Source: JABFSA01 sp963827515
GTDB lineage: Bacteria > Acidobacteriota > Vicinamibacteria > Vicinamibacterales > UBA2999
DNA length: 64,000 bases
Assembly: GCA_963827515.1 (NCBI GenBank)
Contig: CAWHBF010000023.1
Span: 558,001-622,000 of the forward strand
Reading direction: 5' to 3'
Under the pieces are notes generated by a model. The model made no database searches. It was given only the letters and a program-made list of their open reading frames with translations, and had not been told where the DNA came from. The position numbers and the translations under genes are program-made. This document shows positions 8,355 through 17,059 of this stretch, piece after piece (position 1 is the stretch's first letter; the number at the start of each line of letters is the position of its first letter).

Positions 8355-9445
8355 AGCCCGAATCGCTCCGGCCGCACGAGTGCCAGCCCTTCTCGCTCGT
8401 ACCCGTTCAGAATGAGGTCGGCCACCATGATCGCTGTGAGCGGCGCGAGCAACACGCCGTTTCGATAGTGCCCGGTGGCGTAGTACACGCCGGGCATTGT
8501 CGATGAAGCGCCAATGATCGGCAACTCGTCGGGCGTGGCGGGCCGCAGCCCCGCACGCGCGCCCTCGCACTTCGCTGACCGCGCCGCGGGCAGCAACGCT
8601 TGCGCGCACTCGAGCAGCCGCTGAACCCCTTCGGTCGTCACGCTCTCGTCGAACCCCACGTCTTCGACCGTTGCACCCACGAGCAGGCGACCATCTTCCC
8701 AGGGCACGAGGTAGCCGTCGGCGCCCCATACCACGCGAGACAGAGGCGGCCGCTCGAAGCGAAGCTGCAAGAGCTGCCCGCGAACGGGCCGTACCGGCGC
8801 CGGAGGAGCTGCCGCCATCGGAATGCCGCCAGACCAGCTGCCGGCCGCGAGTACGACAACGTTGGATGTGAGCGTTCCCTCGGAGGTCTCGACGCGCACC
8901 GACCCAGCGGCGGTGCTCACGCCGAGGACCTTCGCGGCGGACAGGGTGGCTCCAGCTCTGCCGGCCGCCTCCGTAAGGGCCGAGACGAGCGTCGCCACAC
9001 CAACGTAGCCGTGCTCGGGAATCAGCAATCCGGAGCAAACGTCTTCTGCCAACGCCGGCTCGAGAGATTTGAGGGCGCTACCGTCGAGATACGAATGCGG
9101 CACTCCAGCGTCGACCAGCGCGCGGCCCTCTTTCTCGAGCTGGCGCGACTCGTCGTCCGTACGGGCAACCTGAAGCGTGCCCGAGCGTCGATACTCGACG
9201 CGACGTTGGGCATCCGCAGCGACGCGCGTGATGAAGCTGTCGTAGAGATCGAGGCTGCCGAGCCCCAATCGGAGCAGCGCCTCGGAATGTCCTTCGATGC
9301 GCGGCGCAAGCATTCCAGCCGACGCGCGTGATGCACCTTGGCCGGTCCCACGCGGATCGATCAGCCGCACTGCGGTGCCTCGTGCCGCGAGTTCGTAGGC
9401 AATGGCGCATCCGACGACGCCTGCGCCAACCACGGTCACGTTCAC
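8351..9445 (-). CDS. thiO: glycine oxidase ThiO-like FAD amine oxidase
   Basis: 364 residues, DAO/ThiO family. The N-terminal FAD motif VTVVGAGVVGCAIAYELAARG (shown here as the GAGVVG core), ASRASAGMLAPRIEG and the C-terminal GLRPATPDELPIIGAS plus YYATGHYRNGVLLAP match the ThiO signature. ThiO oxidises glycine to iminoglycine for thiazole formation in thiamine synthesis. No thiS, thiG or other thiamine gene is in the window, so a different amino-acid substrate remains possible. It is coupled to a MerR regulator. Confidence 0.75.
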   Translation of the reverse strand: MNVTVVGAGVVGCAIAYELAARGTAVRLIDPRGTGQGASRASAGMLAPRIEGHSEALLRLGLGSLDLYDSFITRVAADAQRRVEYRRSGTLQVARTDDESRQLEKEGRALVDAGVPHSYLDGSALKSLEPALAEDVCSGLLIPEHGYVGVATLVSALTEAAGRAGATLSAAKVLGVSTAAGSVRVETSEGTLTSNVVVLAAGSWSGGIPMAAAPPAPVRPVRGQLLQLRFERPPLSRVVWGADGYLVPWEDGRLLVGATVEDVGFDESVTTEGVQRLLECAQALLPAARSAKCEGARAGLRPATPDELPIIGASSTMPGVYYATGHYRNGVLLAPLTAIMVADLILNGYEREGLALVRPERFGL

Positions 9446-9471
9446 CTTGTGATTCTAGTCCCGAGCCCTAC

Positions 9472-9538
9472 GAGCCACCGAGACGCAGAGTCACAGAGAG
9501 AACCGAAATGACTCTATGGTTCTGTGCCTCTGTGGCCC
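9472..9538. repeat. family A hairpin (CACAGAG type)
   Basis: GCCACCGAGACGCAGAG and TGTGCCTCTGTGGC form imperfect arms around an AT-rich loop. It separates the divergently transcribed ThiO-like gene start from the end of the TonB-dependent receptor gene. Nothing else is seen in this 126-bp gap. Confidence 0.65.
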
Positions 9539-9571
9539 GGCAGGGAGTGCGGCCAGTCTGAGGTCCGATGA

Positions 9572-12229
9572 CTAGTAGCGGAGGTTCATTCCTACTTCGA
9601 CGCGCCGGGCCGGCGCGGCGGATGTCGCGGTGCCAAAGAAGGATGAGCTCAGATTGCCGCTGAAGCTTCCCAGGTTCACGCGATTGAAGAGATTGGAGGC
9701 CTGGCCATAGATCTCCAGCGTGAAGCGCTGATCACCACCGCCCTGCCCGCCACCCCGACCGCCACCTCCGCGGCCGCCTCCGCCACCTTGCGGTCCGCCT
9801 CGGCCCGGCCCGCCGAAGCCTCCGCCGCCGGGGCCGGCCGGGCCCGGGCCGCCTTCAACAGTCCGCGATCCGCCAAAGCCGAAGTCGCGAGTGATCCGCA
9901 GGTTCGTCTCGACCCGGGACGCACCCCTTTCCGAATTCCGTCCAATTCCCGCTGGCCGATCGTTGCTCACGCCGTCGCGGTTGTCGTCACTTCCAGTGGT
10001 GACGGTGTATGGCGGGGCCGACGAATACTGGTTCGTCATATTGGCGCGGATCTCAAGCGGGAACGTGTAATTCAGAGTAGCAAATACGCGATGCCGGATG
10101 TCCTGCGACGCAGGTCCCCACTCCGCATCCGGATCCCGGCTGTTCGCCGGAAGCGAGGTCGCGCTGTTTGCGTGGTTCTTCACCTGTGCGAGCGTGTAAC
10201 CCACGTTGAAGAAAATGTTGCGCTGGGGAACTCGAAAGTTTGCGTTGAGCGTCACGCGGTCGTTGGCCATTCGTCCGGTTGACTCGATCTGGGTGATGGT
10301 GCCGGCCGTTGGATCGGGACGCACCCCGAACTCGTCGGGCGCGTTGATATTGAGCGAACGCAGTTGGTCGTGTCCGCGCTGCCACTGATACGACGTCTGC
10401 AGGGTCAGAAACTCGCCAATCGGACGATCCACCCCGATCGAGGCCTGCTGCACGGACGGCATCCTCAAATCCGGATCTGCCTGCACAACCCCGCCCGGCA
10501 CGACCTCGGCAAGCAGCCCGCCCACTGGATCGGGATAGCCAGGGTCGAGAATCAGCAGGTCACGCTGCAGATCGCCATCCACGCGGATGGTCTGATCGTG
10601 AAGGCTCGCCTCGTACCAATCGTAGAAAATCCCATATCCGCCGCGGATCGCCGTGCGCGACCCGCCAGGATTCCAGGTAAATCCCAGACGCGGCATCACG
10701 TTGATGCGGTCGTCCACGAACGATTGCATCTCCTGGCGCGCGCCAAGGCTGATCGAGAGCGTCCGGTTGAGCCGAATATCGTCCTGCAGGTAGAACCCAA
10801 GCTGGTAGTAGGTGAACGATGTTTCCCCGAGGCCAAGACGTTGCGTGAACGTGTCGGGCCGGCCGGCGTTGTAGTTTTCGATGCTGCTGAACGTGAACGT
10901 GCCGGCGGCGTTTCTGGCGTCGAACTCCCTGAAATGCGAGACCTCCAGGAGGACGCCGGTACGAAGCACATGTAGCCCGCGCGTGAAGTCGGTGTCGTTT
11001 GCGAACTGCACGGTCCTCGTCCTATTCCGGTTCAAGACGTTCGCGCTGCCCTCAGTGAACGCGTCGATCACTCGGACGGTCCGAGCGCTGGACATGGGTT
11101 GTGATTCGCTCTTGCTGATGTTCACCTGCAGACGCGACTCGTTGAGTATCTTGCCGGCATACAGCCCCTGAAGCGAGGTTCTCCATTGGTGCTCGGTTCC
11201 CGTGCGGGTGAACGCCCGGTCCTGGAGGTCGAAGTTCCCCACTCCCTGGTTCTCACGTGAGTTTTGCTCCCTCCTGTACTCGAGACGCAGCGTCCGATCG
11301 TCGGTGAGTACATGCTCGAGGCCAACCGTGAGGTTGGTCGCCTGGATGGGTCGTTGGAACTGATCCACGTAGGAGGAGCCATCTCCGAGCTGGGCGACGA
11401 TCGTCCCGGAATCGTAGGACCGGTTGCCGTCCACGTTCAGGCGAATCGCTGTGCGCCCGCTCACGATGGGACCTCGCAGCCCCCCGTTGAACCGGCGGAA
11501 CAGCTCCGGTGTTTGCTCCGTCGCAAACGCGTTCCGGGCGCTCAAGACATCGCTGCGCAGCCCCATGTTCGCGCTGCCGGTCCAGCGCGTCACGTTGGGC
11601 CTCGTGATGATCTGGACCTGGACACGCCCCGCGTCATGGTTGTCGGCGGCGAACGAGTTGATGCGAAATCGGATCTGGCGGATCTCATCCCGTGGCGGAA
11701 GTGTGCCGCTGGTAAAGCCATCCACCTGGAACACGGCTCCCGCGCCGCCGGTCATTTGCTCCAGCACCAGCGCCATCTCCACGGGATCATCCGGCAGCTC
11801 CGCGATATCCGCCTCCTCGAGCGTCGTCGTCAGCGAGTTGCCGCGCCGATCGTCGGTGGATGCGGTGTCAGCAACGACGATCTCCTCCTGGAACCCGGCG
11901 ATCACCAACGTGACGGTGGCGTCGTTGGTTCCGCGCCGGAGCGTCAGGGATTCTTCGAACGGCTGGAATCCCGCGGACTCGACGCGCAACTGTACGAGGC
12001 CGGCGACAAGCGCCGGGATCGTGACCTGCCCTCGATCGTTCGTGACGGCCGTTGTCTGTGGGCCTTCTGGCGGGCCGACACGAACGGCGGCGCCACCAAC
12101 GCTGGCCTTCGTCTGATCGACGACCGTGAGGCGAAGCTGTGACACAAGCGGAGGCGCCTGCGCAACGGCGGGTGCAGCCGACACAGCAGCCGCGAAAGCC
12201 GCGGCGAACACTATCCGTGAGAGTGTCAC
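9572..12229 (-). CDS. TonB-dependent receptor, Oar-like with CarboxypepD_reg N-terminus
   Basis: About 885 residues. A signal peptide ending APAVAQA is followed by a carboxypeptidase-regulatory-like domain (about 30-110), a plug region and a 22-strand-type beta-barrel ending in the aromatic-terminal strand VGMNLRY. GTG 12229 is preferred over ATG 12286 because it overlaps the upstream stop (GTGA) and places the signal peptide at the N-terminus. A glycine-rich loop (about 790-830, GGGGRGGGGRGGG core) interrupts the barrel near its end. Such receptors import large or complex nutrients across the outer membrane; the ligand is unknown. Confidence 0.85.
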   Translation of the reverse strand: MTLSRIVFAAAFAAAVSAAPAVAQAPPLVSQLRLTVVDQTKASVGGAAVRVGPPEGPQTTAVTNDRGQVTIPALVAGLVQLRVESAGFQPFEESLTLRRGTNDATVTLVIAGFQEEIVVADTASTDDRRGNSLTTTLEEADIAELPDDPVEMALVLEQMTGGAGAVFQVDGFTSGTLPPRDEIRQIRFRINSFAADNHDAGRVQVQIITRPNVTRWTGSANMGLRSDVLSARNAFATEQTPELFRRFNGGLRGPIVSGRTAIRLNVDGNRSYDSGTIVAQLGDGSSYVDQFQRPIQATNLTVGLEHVLTDDRTLRLEYRREQNSRENQGVGNFDLQDRAFTRTGTEHQWRTSLQGLYAGKILNESRLQVNISKSESQPMSSARTVRVIDAFTEGSANVLNRNRTRTVQFANDTDFTRGLHVLRTGVLLEVSHFREFDARNAAGTFTFSSIENYNAGRPDTFTQRLGLGETSFTYYQLGFYLQDDIRLNRTLSISLGARQEMQSFVDDRINVMPRLGFTWNPGGSRTAIRGGYGIFYDWYEASLHDQTIRVDGDLQRDLLILDPGYPDPVGGLLAEVVPGGVVQADPDLRMPSVQQASIGVDRPIGEFLTLQTSYQWQRGHDQLRSLNINAPDEFGVRPDPTAGTITQIESTGRMANDRVTLNANFRVPQRNIFFNVGYTLAQVKNHANSATSLPANSRDPDAEWGPASQDIRHRVFATLNYTFPLEIRANMTNQYSSAPPYTVTTGSDDNRDGVSNDRPAGIGRNSERGASRVETNLRITRDFGFGGSRTVEGGPGPAGPGGGGFGGPGRGGPQGGGGGRGGGGRGGGQGGGDQRFTLEIYGQASNLFNRVNLGSFSGNLSSSFFGTATSAAPARRVEVGMNLRY

Positions 12230-13242
12230 CTGGCGAACGTCTCTGCGTCGAAGGTCGGATTGACGCGATATCGACTGATCGTCCATTGCTCGATCGTCTG
12301 TCCGTTGGATCCGCGCGTAATCACGTGGGGCAGCTTGATCCCATTCACCACACGGTGGTCCGAGAACTTCATGTCGAAGTTCTCCGTCTGTGGGGGGCCT
12401 CCCTGAGGCGAACCGGCGCCGTCAGGTACCTGGCCACGTCGTCCACCACCACCCCGGCGGCCACCCGGACCCGCACCCGGGACGGCAGTCCACTGCAGCA
12501 TCAGCGGCATACGTGTCTTGCTCTCGATGAAGAGACGCGTCGGTTGTCCATCAGCGTACCTCGCCTCCAGGACGTCCGCAGTGCCATCGGGCGATTGAGC
12601 GACCCCGACCCATGCGAGCGGTGTCGCACTGTGGAGGAGCCACATTAGCAGGAGCCGGCTGACCTCCGCTTGTCGCACACGCCGCAGCGCGTCGGAATCG
12701 ATGGAAGCGCCACCACGACCTCTGCCTCCCGCCGGCCCAGGGTCTGCCCCCGCATTGGCCTGAGGAGGATCACCAGGTCCGCCGTCTCGCGCGGCTTCGC
12801 TCTGTCCCGCCGCGGCGTCGGTCGGATCCGCGGGCGCCACATCGTTGTCTGGTGTGCCAGCGCGAGGTCCACCGCCGCGTCCGCCACGCACCGCGTCACG
12901 CGGCACGCCGCCGACGAGCGCTTCGATAGTTTCCGTCGAGGGCTGCCCCGGCGTTCCGGTTTTCTCGCTTCGCAGGTACTTGTCAGGCACCTCGATGAAC
13001 ACGTCGAAATCACCCTCGGTGTCATTGCCGCCGACGACGCGCCGGAAGGTGCCCGTGACCTGAAGCGTCTTCACGGCGGCCAGACCCTTCCCGCCGACAG
13101 CCTGCTGAGCCAGGGTCAGCAGAGCCGACCCGCGGGCGGCGTCTTGCGCCTTCACACCGGTGGACCACGCCAGCAGCAAGGCAACTGTCAGGGCAACCCA
13201 CGCCGATAAGAGGGACGAGAATCGAAGTGCGATGTGTGTCAT
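12226..13242 (-). CDS. secreted protein of unknown function, partner of TonB receptor
   Basis: 338 residues from ATG 13242; ATG 13269 would place nine residues before the signal peptide. After the signal (ending VKAQ) comes a region with DVFIEVPDKYLRSEK and later FDMKFSDHRVVNGIKLPHVI, reminiscent of LolA/LppX-like outer-membrane lipoprotein-sorting folds, split by low-complexity Gly/Pro/Arg-rich linkers (about 115-170 and 255-290). The stop overlaps the receptor start by 4 nt, so the two are coupled. A periplasmic partner role for the receptor is inference. Confidence 0.6.
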   Translation of the reverse strand: MTHIALRFSSLLSAWVALTVALLLAWSTGVKAQDAARGSALLTLAQQAVGGKGLAAVKTLQVTGTFRRVVGGNDTEGDFDVFIEVPDKYLRSEKTGTPGQPSTETIEALVGGVPRDAVRGGRGGGPRAGTPDNDVAPADPTDAAAGQSEAARDGGPGDPPQANAGADPGPAGGRGRGGASIDSDALRRVRQAEVSRLLLMWLLHSATPLAWVGVAQSPDGTADVLEARYADGQPTRLFIESKTRMPLMLQWTAVPGAGPGGRRGGGGRRGQVPDGAGSPQGGPPQTENFDMKFSDHRVVNGIKLPHVITRGSNGQTIEQWTISRYRVNPTFDAETFAR

Positions 13243-13495
13243 GTCGGGCAGCGGGACGCAGAGTCCCATGTTCGGCTATCGGGTAGTTGTTGCCTTACCG
13301 GTAGTTACGGCGGTGGTCTCCAATGTGTTACCCGGCGGGCAACGCCGCAGGGTGGTGTCGGCGCACGTGATAGTCAGGACAGGTCCGGAAAAGCGGGCAG
13401 CGTCCAGCGCAGTTCGTCGTGGATTCGGCACAAAATAAGGTGATTCCCCAGGGCACAGGCCTTGCTGTGCCAAGAAACCAAGGAGCGAGCGGGCA
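13243..13495. promoter_or_regulatory. divergent promoter region, 253 bp
   Basis: The gap between two divergent exported-protein genes. A 7-bp hairpin GGCACAG/CTGTGCC sits at 13,452-13,471, followed by AAGGAG about 10 nt before ATG 13496 as ribosome-binding site. No clear -35/-10 pair was identified, and no gene was found. Confidence 0.4.
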
Positions 13496-14431
13496 ATGGA
13501 ATTCACTAAGGCGACAGTCGGCGTGGTTGCGGCGTGTTGTGTCGCGATAGGAGCCGGCGGTGCCTATTTGGTGAGCGGGACGAGCAGCAGGGCTGAGGCC
13601 GTCCCCGAAGAGGTGGCAATCGCCTACAACTCGGAGGCACCCATTGCCCCGACGGGCGAGCCCGCGGCGATCGCCCCTGCGACGACCCAACCGGCGGCGG
13701 CGACATCGACCCCAGTAGCAGCGGCGCCGCGGCCGCGGCCAACTCGCCCGGCGAACGCACCCTCGGAACGCGCGCCCAGGCCTTCGTTTCAGGCAGACCC
13801 GGTTCGGTCGCCGGAACCGCAAGTCGTCCCTGCCCCGGCACCTGAGTCGATCAACCCTCCCGACCCGGAGCCGCTGGCAGCGGCCGAGCCTCCGGTACGG
13901 GAGTTCGAAGAGCTCGTCATCTCACCTGATTCCGTCATCGGACTTCAGATTGAAACCTCGACCACGAGTGAGCGCGCGCAGCTCGAAGACCTCGTCGTAG
14001 CCCATGTCACACGCGACGTCCGCGTCAATGGCAAGGTGGCCATTCCGGCTGGGGCGAAAGCGCACGGTGAGGTGACGCTCGTCGAGAGGGGCGGCCGTCT
14101 GCGGGACCGCGCCCGGCTCGGCGTTCGTTTCACGTCGGTTGTCCTGGCGGACGGCAGCAGAGTCCGCCTTGAATCCGAAACCGTCTATCGCGAGGGCGAC
14201 GCGCCCAGCCGCGAGAGCGCGGCCAAAATCGGCGGCGGTGCGATTGGCGGCGCGATCATCGGCGGCATTCTTGGCGGCGCGAAGGGCGCGGCAATCGGCG
14301 GGTCCGTAGGCGCGGGTGCCGGAACAACCGCTGTTCTGGCCGGTGGACGCAACCCCGCGACGCTTCCGAGCGGAACACCAGTGACCGTCCGGCTGACTGA
14401 GCCGGTGATCGTCACCGTCGACCGGCAGTAA
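13496..14431 (+). CDS. exported protein with Pro-rich linker and glycine zipper
   Basis: 311 residues: an N-terminal hydrophobic signal/anchor (about 6-28), a long Pro/Ala-rich region (about 50-135), a compact beta-rich domain with VRVNGKVAIPAGAKAHGEVT (about 165-235) resembling the TrbI/VirB10-like fold, then a glycine-zipper segment with repeated GGAIIGG and GGAKGAAIGG (about 242-275), and a short strand-rich end. The architecture suggests an envelope-spanning protein whose Pro-rich arm crosses the periplasm. No other secretion-system genes are adjacent. Function unknown. Confidence 0.6.
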   Translation: MEFTKATVGVVAACCVAIGAGGAYLVSGTSSRAEAVPEEVAIAYNSEAPIAPTGEPAAIAPATTQPAAATSTPVAAAPRPRPTRPANAPSERAPRPSFQADPVRSPEPQVVPAPAPESINPPDPEPLAAAEPPVREFEELVISPDSVIGLQIETSTTSERAQLEDLVVAHVTRDVRVNGKVAIPAGAKAHGEVTLVERGGRLRDRARLGVRFTSVVLADGSRVRLESETVYREGDAPSRESAAKIGGGAIGGAIIGGILGGAKGAAIGGSVGAGAGTTAVLAGGRNPATLPSGTPVTVRLTEPVIVTVDRQ

Positions 14432-14469
14432 GGGCCGACGAGGTGTAAGATCGGGGCCGAGGAGCATCC

Positions 14470-15003
14470 ATGCCCATGATCATTCGCCTTGCGCTCGCCG
14501 CCTCCCTGGCTGCTGCGCTCTTCGTCCCCGTCGCCGCCCAGGTCACAAAACAGGAAATCGCTGGCATCCGGAACTATTCACGGGTCGACGCCACGGTCGG
14601 CTGCGGGGGTGCCACGGATCCGAGCGCCATGGCCGGGCTGAAGAAAGAAGGATTCGTCTCGGTGATTAACCTGCGGCTCGCAAACGAAGAGGGCGCCAAT
14701 GTCGAGGCAGGCCGCGCCGCCGCCCAGGCAGCCGGTTTGAAATACATTCATCTCCCCTTCAACGCCGCCATGCCTGAGCCGATGGTGATCGACAGCTTTC
14801 TTGTCGCCGTCGCGGATCGTTCGAACCAGCCGGTCTACATCCACTGCGGGTCCGCCAATCGCGTCGGCGCCGTGTGGATGATCAAGCGTGCGCTTCGAGA
14901 CAAATGGCCGGTTGAGAAGGCTCTGGTCGAAGCGCAGGCGATTGGGCTCAACAACGCGGCGCTCACGACGTTCGCCACCAACTACATCAACTCGCACAAA
15001 TAG
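14470..15003 (+). CDS. exported phosphatase-like protein (Blh / DSP-PTPase family)
   Basis: 177 residues with a signal peptide ending PVAAQ. The fold resembles the beta-lactamase-hydrolase-like/TIGR01244 group of dual-specificity-phosphatase-like proteins: GFVSVINLRLANEEG, then YIHLPFNAAMPEP, and an active-site loop HCGSANRVG with Cys126 and Arg131 (CX4R as in Blh proteins). It probably acts outside the cytoplasm; the substrate is unknown. It follows the glycine-zipper gene on the same strand by 38 bp. Confidence 0.65.
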   Translation: MPMIIRLALAASLAAALFVPVAAQVTKQEIAGIRNYSRVDATVGCGGATDPSAMAGLKKEGFVSVINLRLANEEGANVEAGRAAAQAAGLKYIHLPFNAAMPEPMVIDSFLVAVADRSNQPVYIHCGSANRVGAVWMIKRALRDKWPVEKALVEAQAIGLNNAALTTFATNYINSHK

Positions 15004-15010
15004 AGTCCGC

Positions 15011-15085
15011 GAGCCACAGAGACACGAAGACACAGAGGAACAATCCTTATTGGATTGACTCTGTGTCTCTGAGCCTCTGTGGCCC
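15011..15085. repeat. family A hairpin (CACAGAG type)
   Basis: GCCACAGAGACACGAAGACA and TCTGTGTCTCTGAGCCTC form arms around a TCCTTATTGGA loop that is itself a small hairpin. It lies between two same-strand genes and may end or slow transcription between them. Confidence 0.7.
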
Positions 15086-15122
15086 GGTGACGTGTCAGAC
15101 ACCGAGTCCCCAGCCCCGAGCC

Positions 15123-16553
15123 ATGGATCCCGCCGACTTCCGCCGCCACGGCTACGCGCTCGTGGACTGGATCGCGGATTACCTGGCTGATGCCGAGCGT
15201 TATCCCGTTCTACCAAGAGTGGAGCCCGGCGACGTCCGTCGGGCGCTGCCGACCGAAGCGCCGGAGCAGGGCGAACTGTTCGAGACGATCATCGCGGATT
15301 TCGACCGGGTGCTCGTTCCCGCGCTGACGCACTGGAACCATCCGGGCTTCTTCGGGTATTTCGCCATCACCGCCAGCGCGCCCGGTGTGCTTGCCGAATT
15401 CCTCGCCGCCGCGCTCAACCAGCAGGCGATGCTGTGGCGAACATCTCCCGCCGCGACCGAGCTCGAAGAGGTGTCGCTGGGATGGCTCCGCAGCCTGATG
15501 GGACTCCCCGACGCGTTCGAGGGCGTGATCTACGACACGGCGTCGATCTCGACGCTCCATGCCCTCGCCGCAGCCCGCGAAGCGTCCGTTCCAGAGGTGC
15601 GTGAGCTCGGTCTGGCTGGACGCCCAGAGGTCGGAGCGGTCCGCATCTATTGCTCGGAGCATGCGCATTCGTCCGTCGACAAGGCAGTCATCCTGCTCGG
15701 CCTCGGGCATCGCGCCGTTCGCAAGATTTCCGTCGACGATCAGTTCAGGATGCAAGCAACTGCGCTGAGCGAAGCTATCCAGGACGATCGCGCGGCCGGT
15801 ATCCTGCCGATCGCCGTCGTCGCGACCGTCGGCACCACCTCTACCACCAGCATCGATCCTGTCCGCGAGACTGCAGCCATCTGCCACCGTGAAGGCCTGT
15901 GGCTGCACGTGGACGCCGCATACGCCGGGGTCACGGCGATGGTCCCCGAGTACCGCTCACGATTCGACGGCTGGGAGGAAGCCGACTCGATCGTCGTGAA
16001 CCCGCACAAGTGGCTGTTCACGCCGTTCGACCTCAGCGCGTTCTATTGCCGCCGGATGGATATCGTTCGCCAGGCTTTTTCGCTGGTGCCCGACTACCTC
16101 GTCACCGCCGAGGGTACGCGGGGGGTTCGCAACCTGATGGACACCGGGATCCAGCTCGGCCGCCGCTTCAGATCGCTCAAGCTCTGGATGGTGCTCCGAC
16201 ATTTCGGCGCTGAAGGCATCCGAGCCGCGATCGTCGAACACATTCGCCTGGCGCAGCTCTTCGGTCGCTGGGTCGACGAGGACCCGAGATTCGAACGGGT
16301 CGCTCCGACGCCCTTCAGCGTGGTCTGCTTCCGAGCCAGGCCGCCGGAGCCAGGCCTGAGAGATGCCGAACTCGACGCGTTTAACGAGCGCCTGCTCGAT
16401 GCCGTCAACGGAACTGGAGAGGTTTTCCTGTCGCACACACGGCTCAACGGACAGTTCGTGCTCCGACTGGCTATTGGACACCTGCGCACGACCGAGCAGC
16501 ACGTCGCAAGAGCCTGGGAACTGCTCAGGGAGCACTCTGCCAAGGTGCGATAG
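15123..16553 (+). CDS. PLP-dependent aromatic/acidic amino acid decarboxylase (group II)
   Basis: 476 residues of the group II pyridoxal-phosphate decarboxylase family (DOPA/tyrosine/glutamate decarboxylases). HWNHPGFFGYFAITAS, the acidic HVDAAYAGV block and the PLP-lysine motif NPHKWLFTPFD are present. ATG 15123 is used because sequence upstream is a repeat. Family members release CO2 from an L-amino acid to give an amine. Substrate residues cannot be assigned by eye; the HPGFF motif favours the aromatic branch. It stands alone and is convergent with sixA. Confidence 0.85.
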   Translation: MDPADFRRHGYALVDWIADYLADAERYPVLPRVEPGDVRRALPTEAPEQGELFETIIADFDRVLVPALTHWNHPGFFGYFAITASAPGVLAEFLAAALNQQAMLWRTSPAATELEEVSLGWLRSLMGLPDAFEGVIYDTASISTLHALAAAREASVPEVRELGLAGRPEVGAVRIYCSEHAHSSVDKAVILLGLGHRAVRKISVDDQFRMQATALSEAIQDDRAAGILPIAVVATVGTTSTTSIDPVRETAAICHREGLWLHVDAAYAGVTAMVPEYRSRFDGWEEADSIVVNPHKWLFTPFDLSAFYCRRMDIVRQAFSLVPDYLVTAEGTRGVRNLMDTGIQLGRRFRSLKLWMVLRHFGAEGIRAAIVEHIRLAQLFGRWVDEDPRFERVAPTPFSVVCFRARPPEPGLRDAELDAFNERLLDAVNGTGEVFLSHTRLNGQFVLRLAIGHLRTTEQHVARAWELLREHSAKVR

Positions 16554-16585
16554 TGCGAGGGTGGGACGGTGCGCACCTTCGCACC

Positions 16586-17032
16586 TCAGACTTCCCCGTC
16601 GAGCCTCCAGAGCTCAATCCAGTGATCCCCTTCTGGCTCGAGCGCAACACATCCATGCAGCGGAAAACCTGGTGCCGCCCCTTCGAGTGGGCGGAGCAAG
16701 GAGAGCAAACCTGGCAGATGCGGCATGTGGCCGACGATCAGGATCGAACGAGCGTCGCCTAGGAGCTCATCGCGGATCCACCGAGGCGGATCACCTGGTT
16801 GCAGACCATGGACCGCGAGGAATGCTGCCTGCGGATTGCAGGCGCGTCGGAAGAGCTGCGCGGTTTGGAGTGCCCGGATCTTGCCGCTGTGCCAGACCAG
16901 ATCCGGTTTGACGCCTCGCGATGCCGCAGTCGCAGCGAGGGCCGTCGAGGCTGTGACGCCCCTCTCCGACAACGGCTGCATCGGGTCGACCGCCGGTCCA
17001 ACCGCGTCACCGTGATGAACGAGCAGCAGCAT
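16586..17032 (-). CDS. sixA: SixA-like phosphohistidine phosphatase
   Basis: 148 residues, histidine phosphatase superfamily. LLLVHHGDA at the N-terminus replaces the usual RHG by HHG (residues 6-8); the middle motif HSGKIRALQTAQL and the C-terminal VGHMPHL are intact. SixA dephosphorylates phosphohistidine on signalling proteins. The gene follows metK by 27 bp on the same strand. The HHG variant occurs in some related proteins, so activity is not excluded. Confidence 0.75.
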   Translation of the reverse strand: MLLLVHHGDAVGPAVDPMQPLSERGVTASTALAATAASRGVKPDLVWHSGKIRALQTAQLFRRACNPQAAFLAVHGLQPGDPPRWIRDELLGDARSILIVGHMPHLPGLLSLLRPLEGAAPGFPLHGCVALEPEGDHWIELWRLDGEV

Positions 17033-17059
17033 CTGGCGACACGGTTCGGACCGGAACGG

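Noticed and set aside
13496..14431. conjugation or type IV secretion locus
   Set aside because: A TrbI/VirB10-like domain and Pro-rich arm are seen, but no other secretion genes are adjacent.
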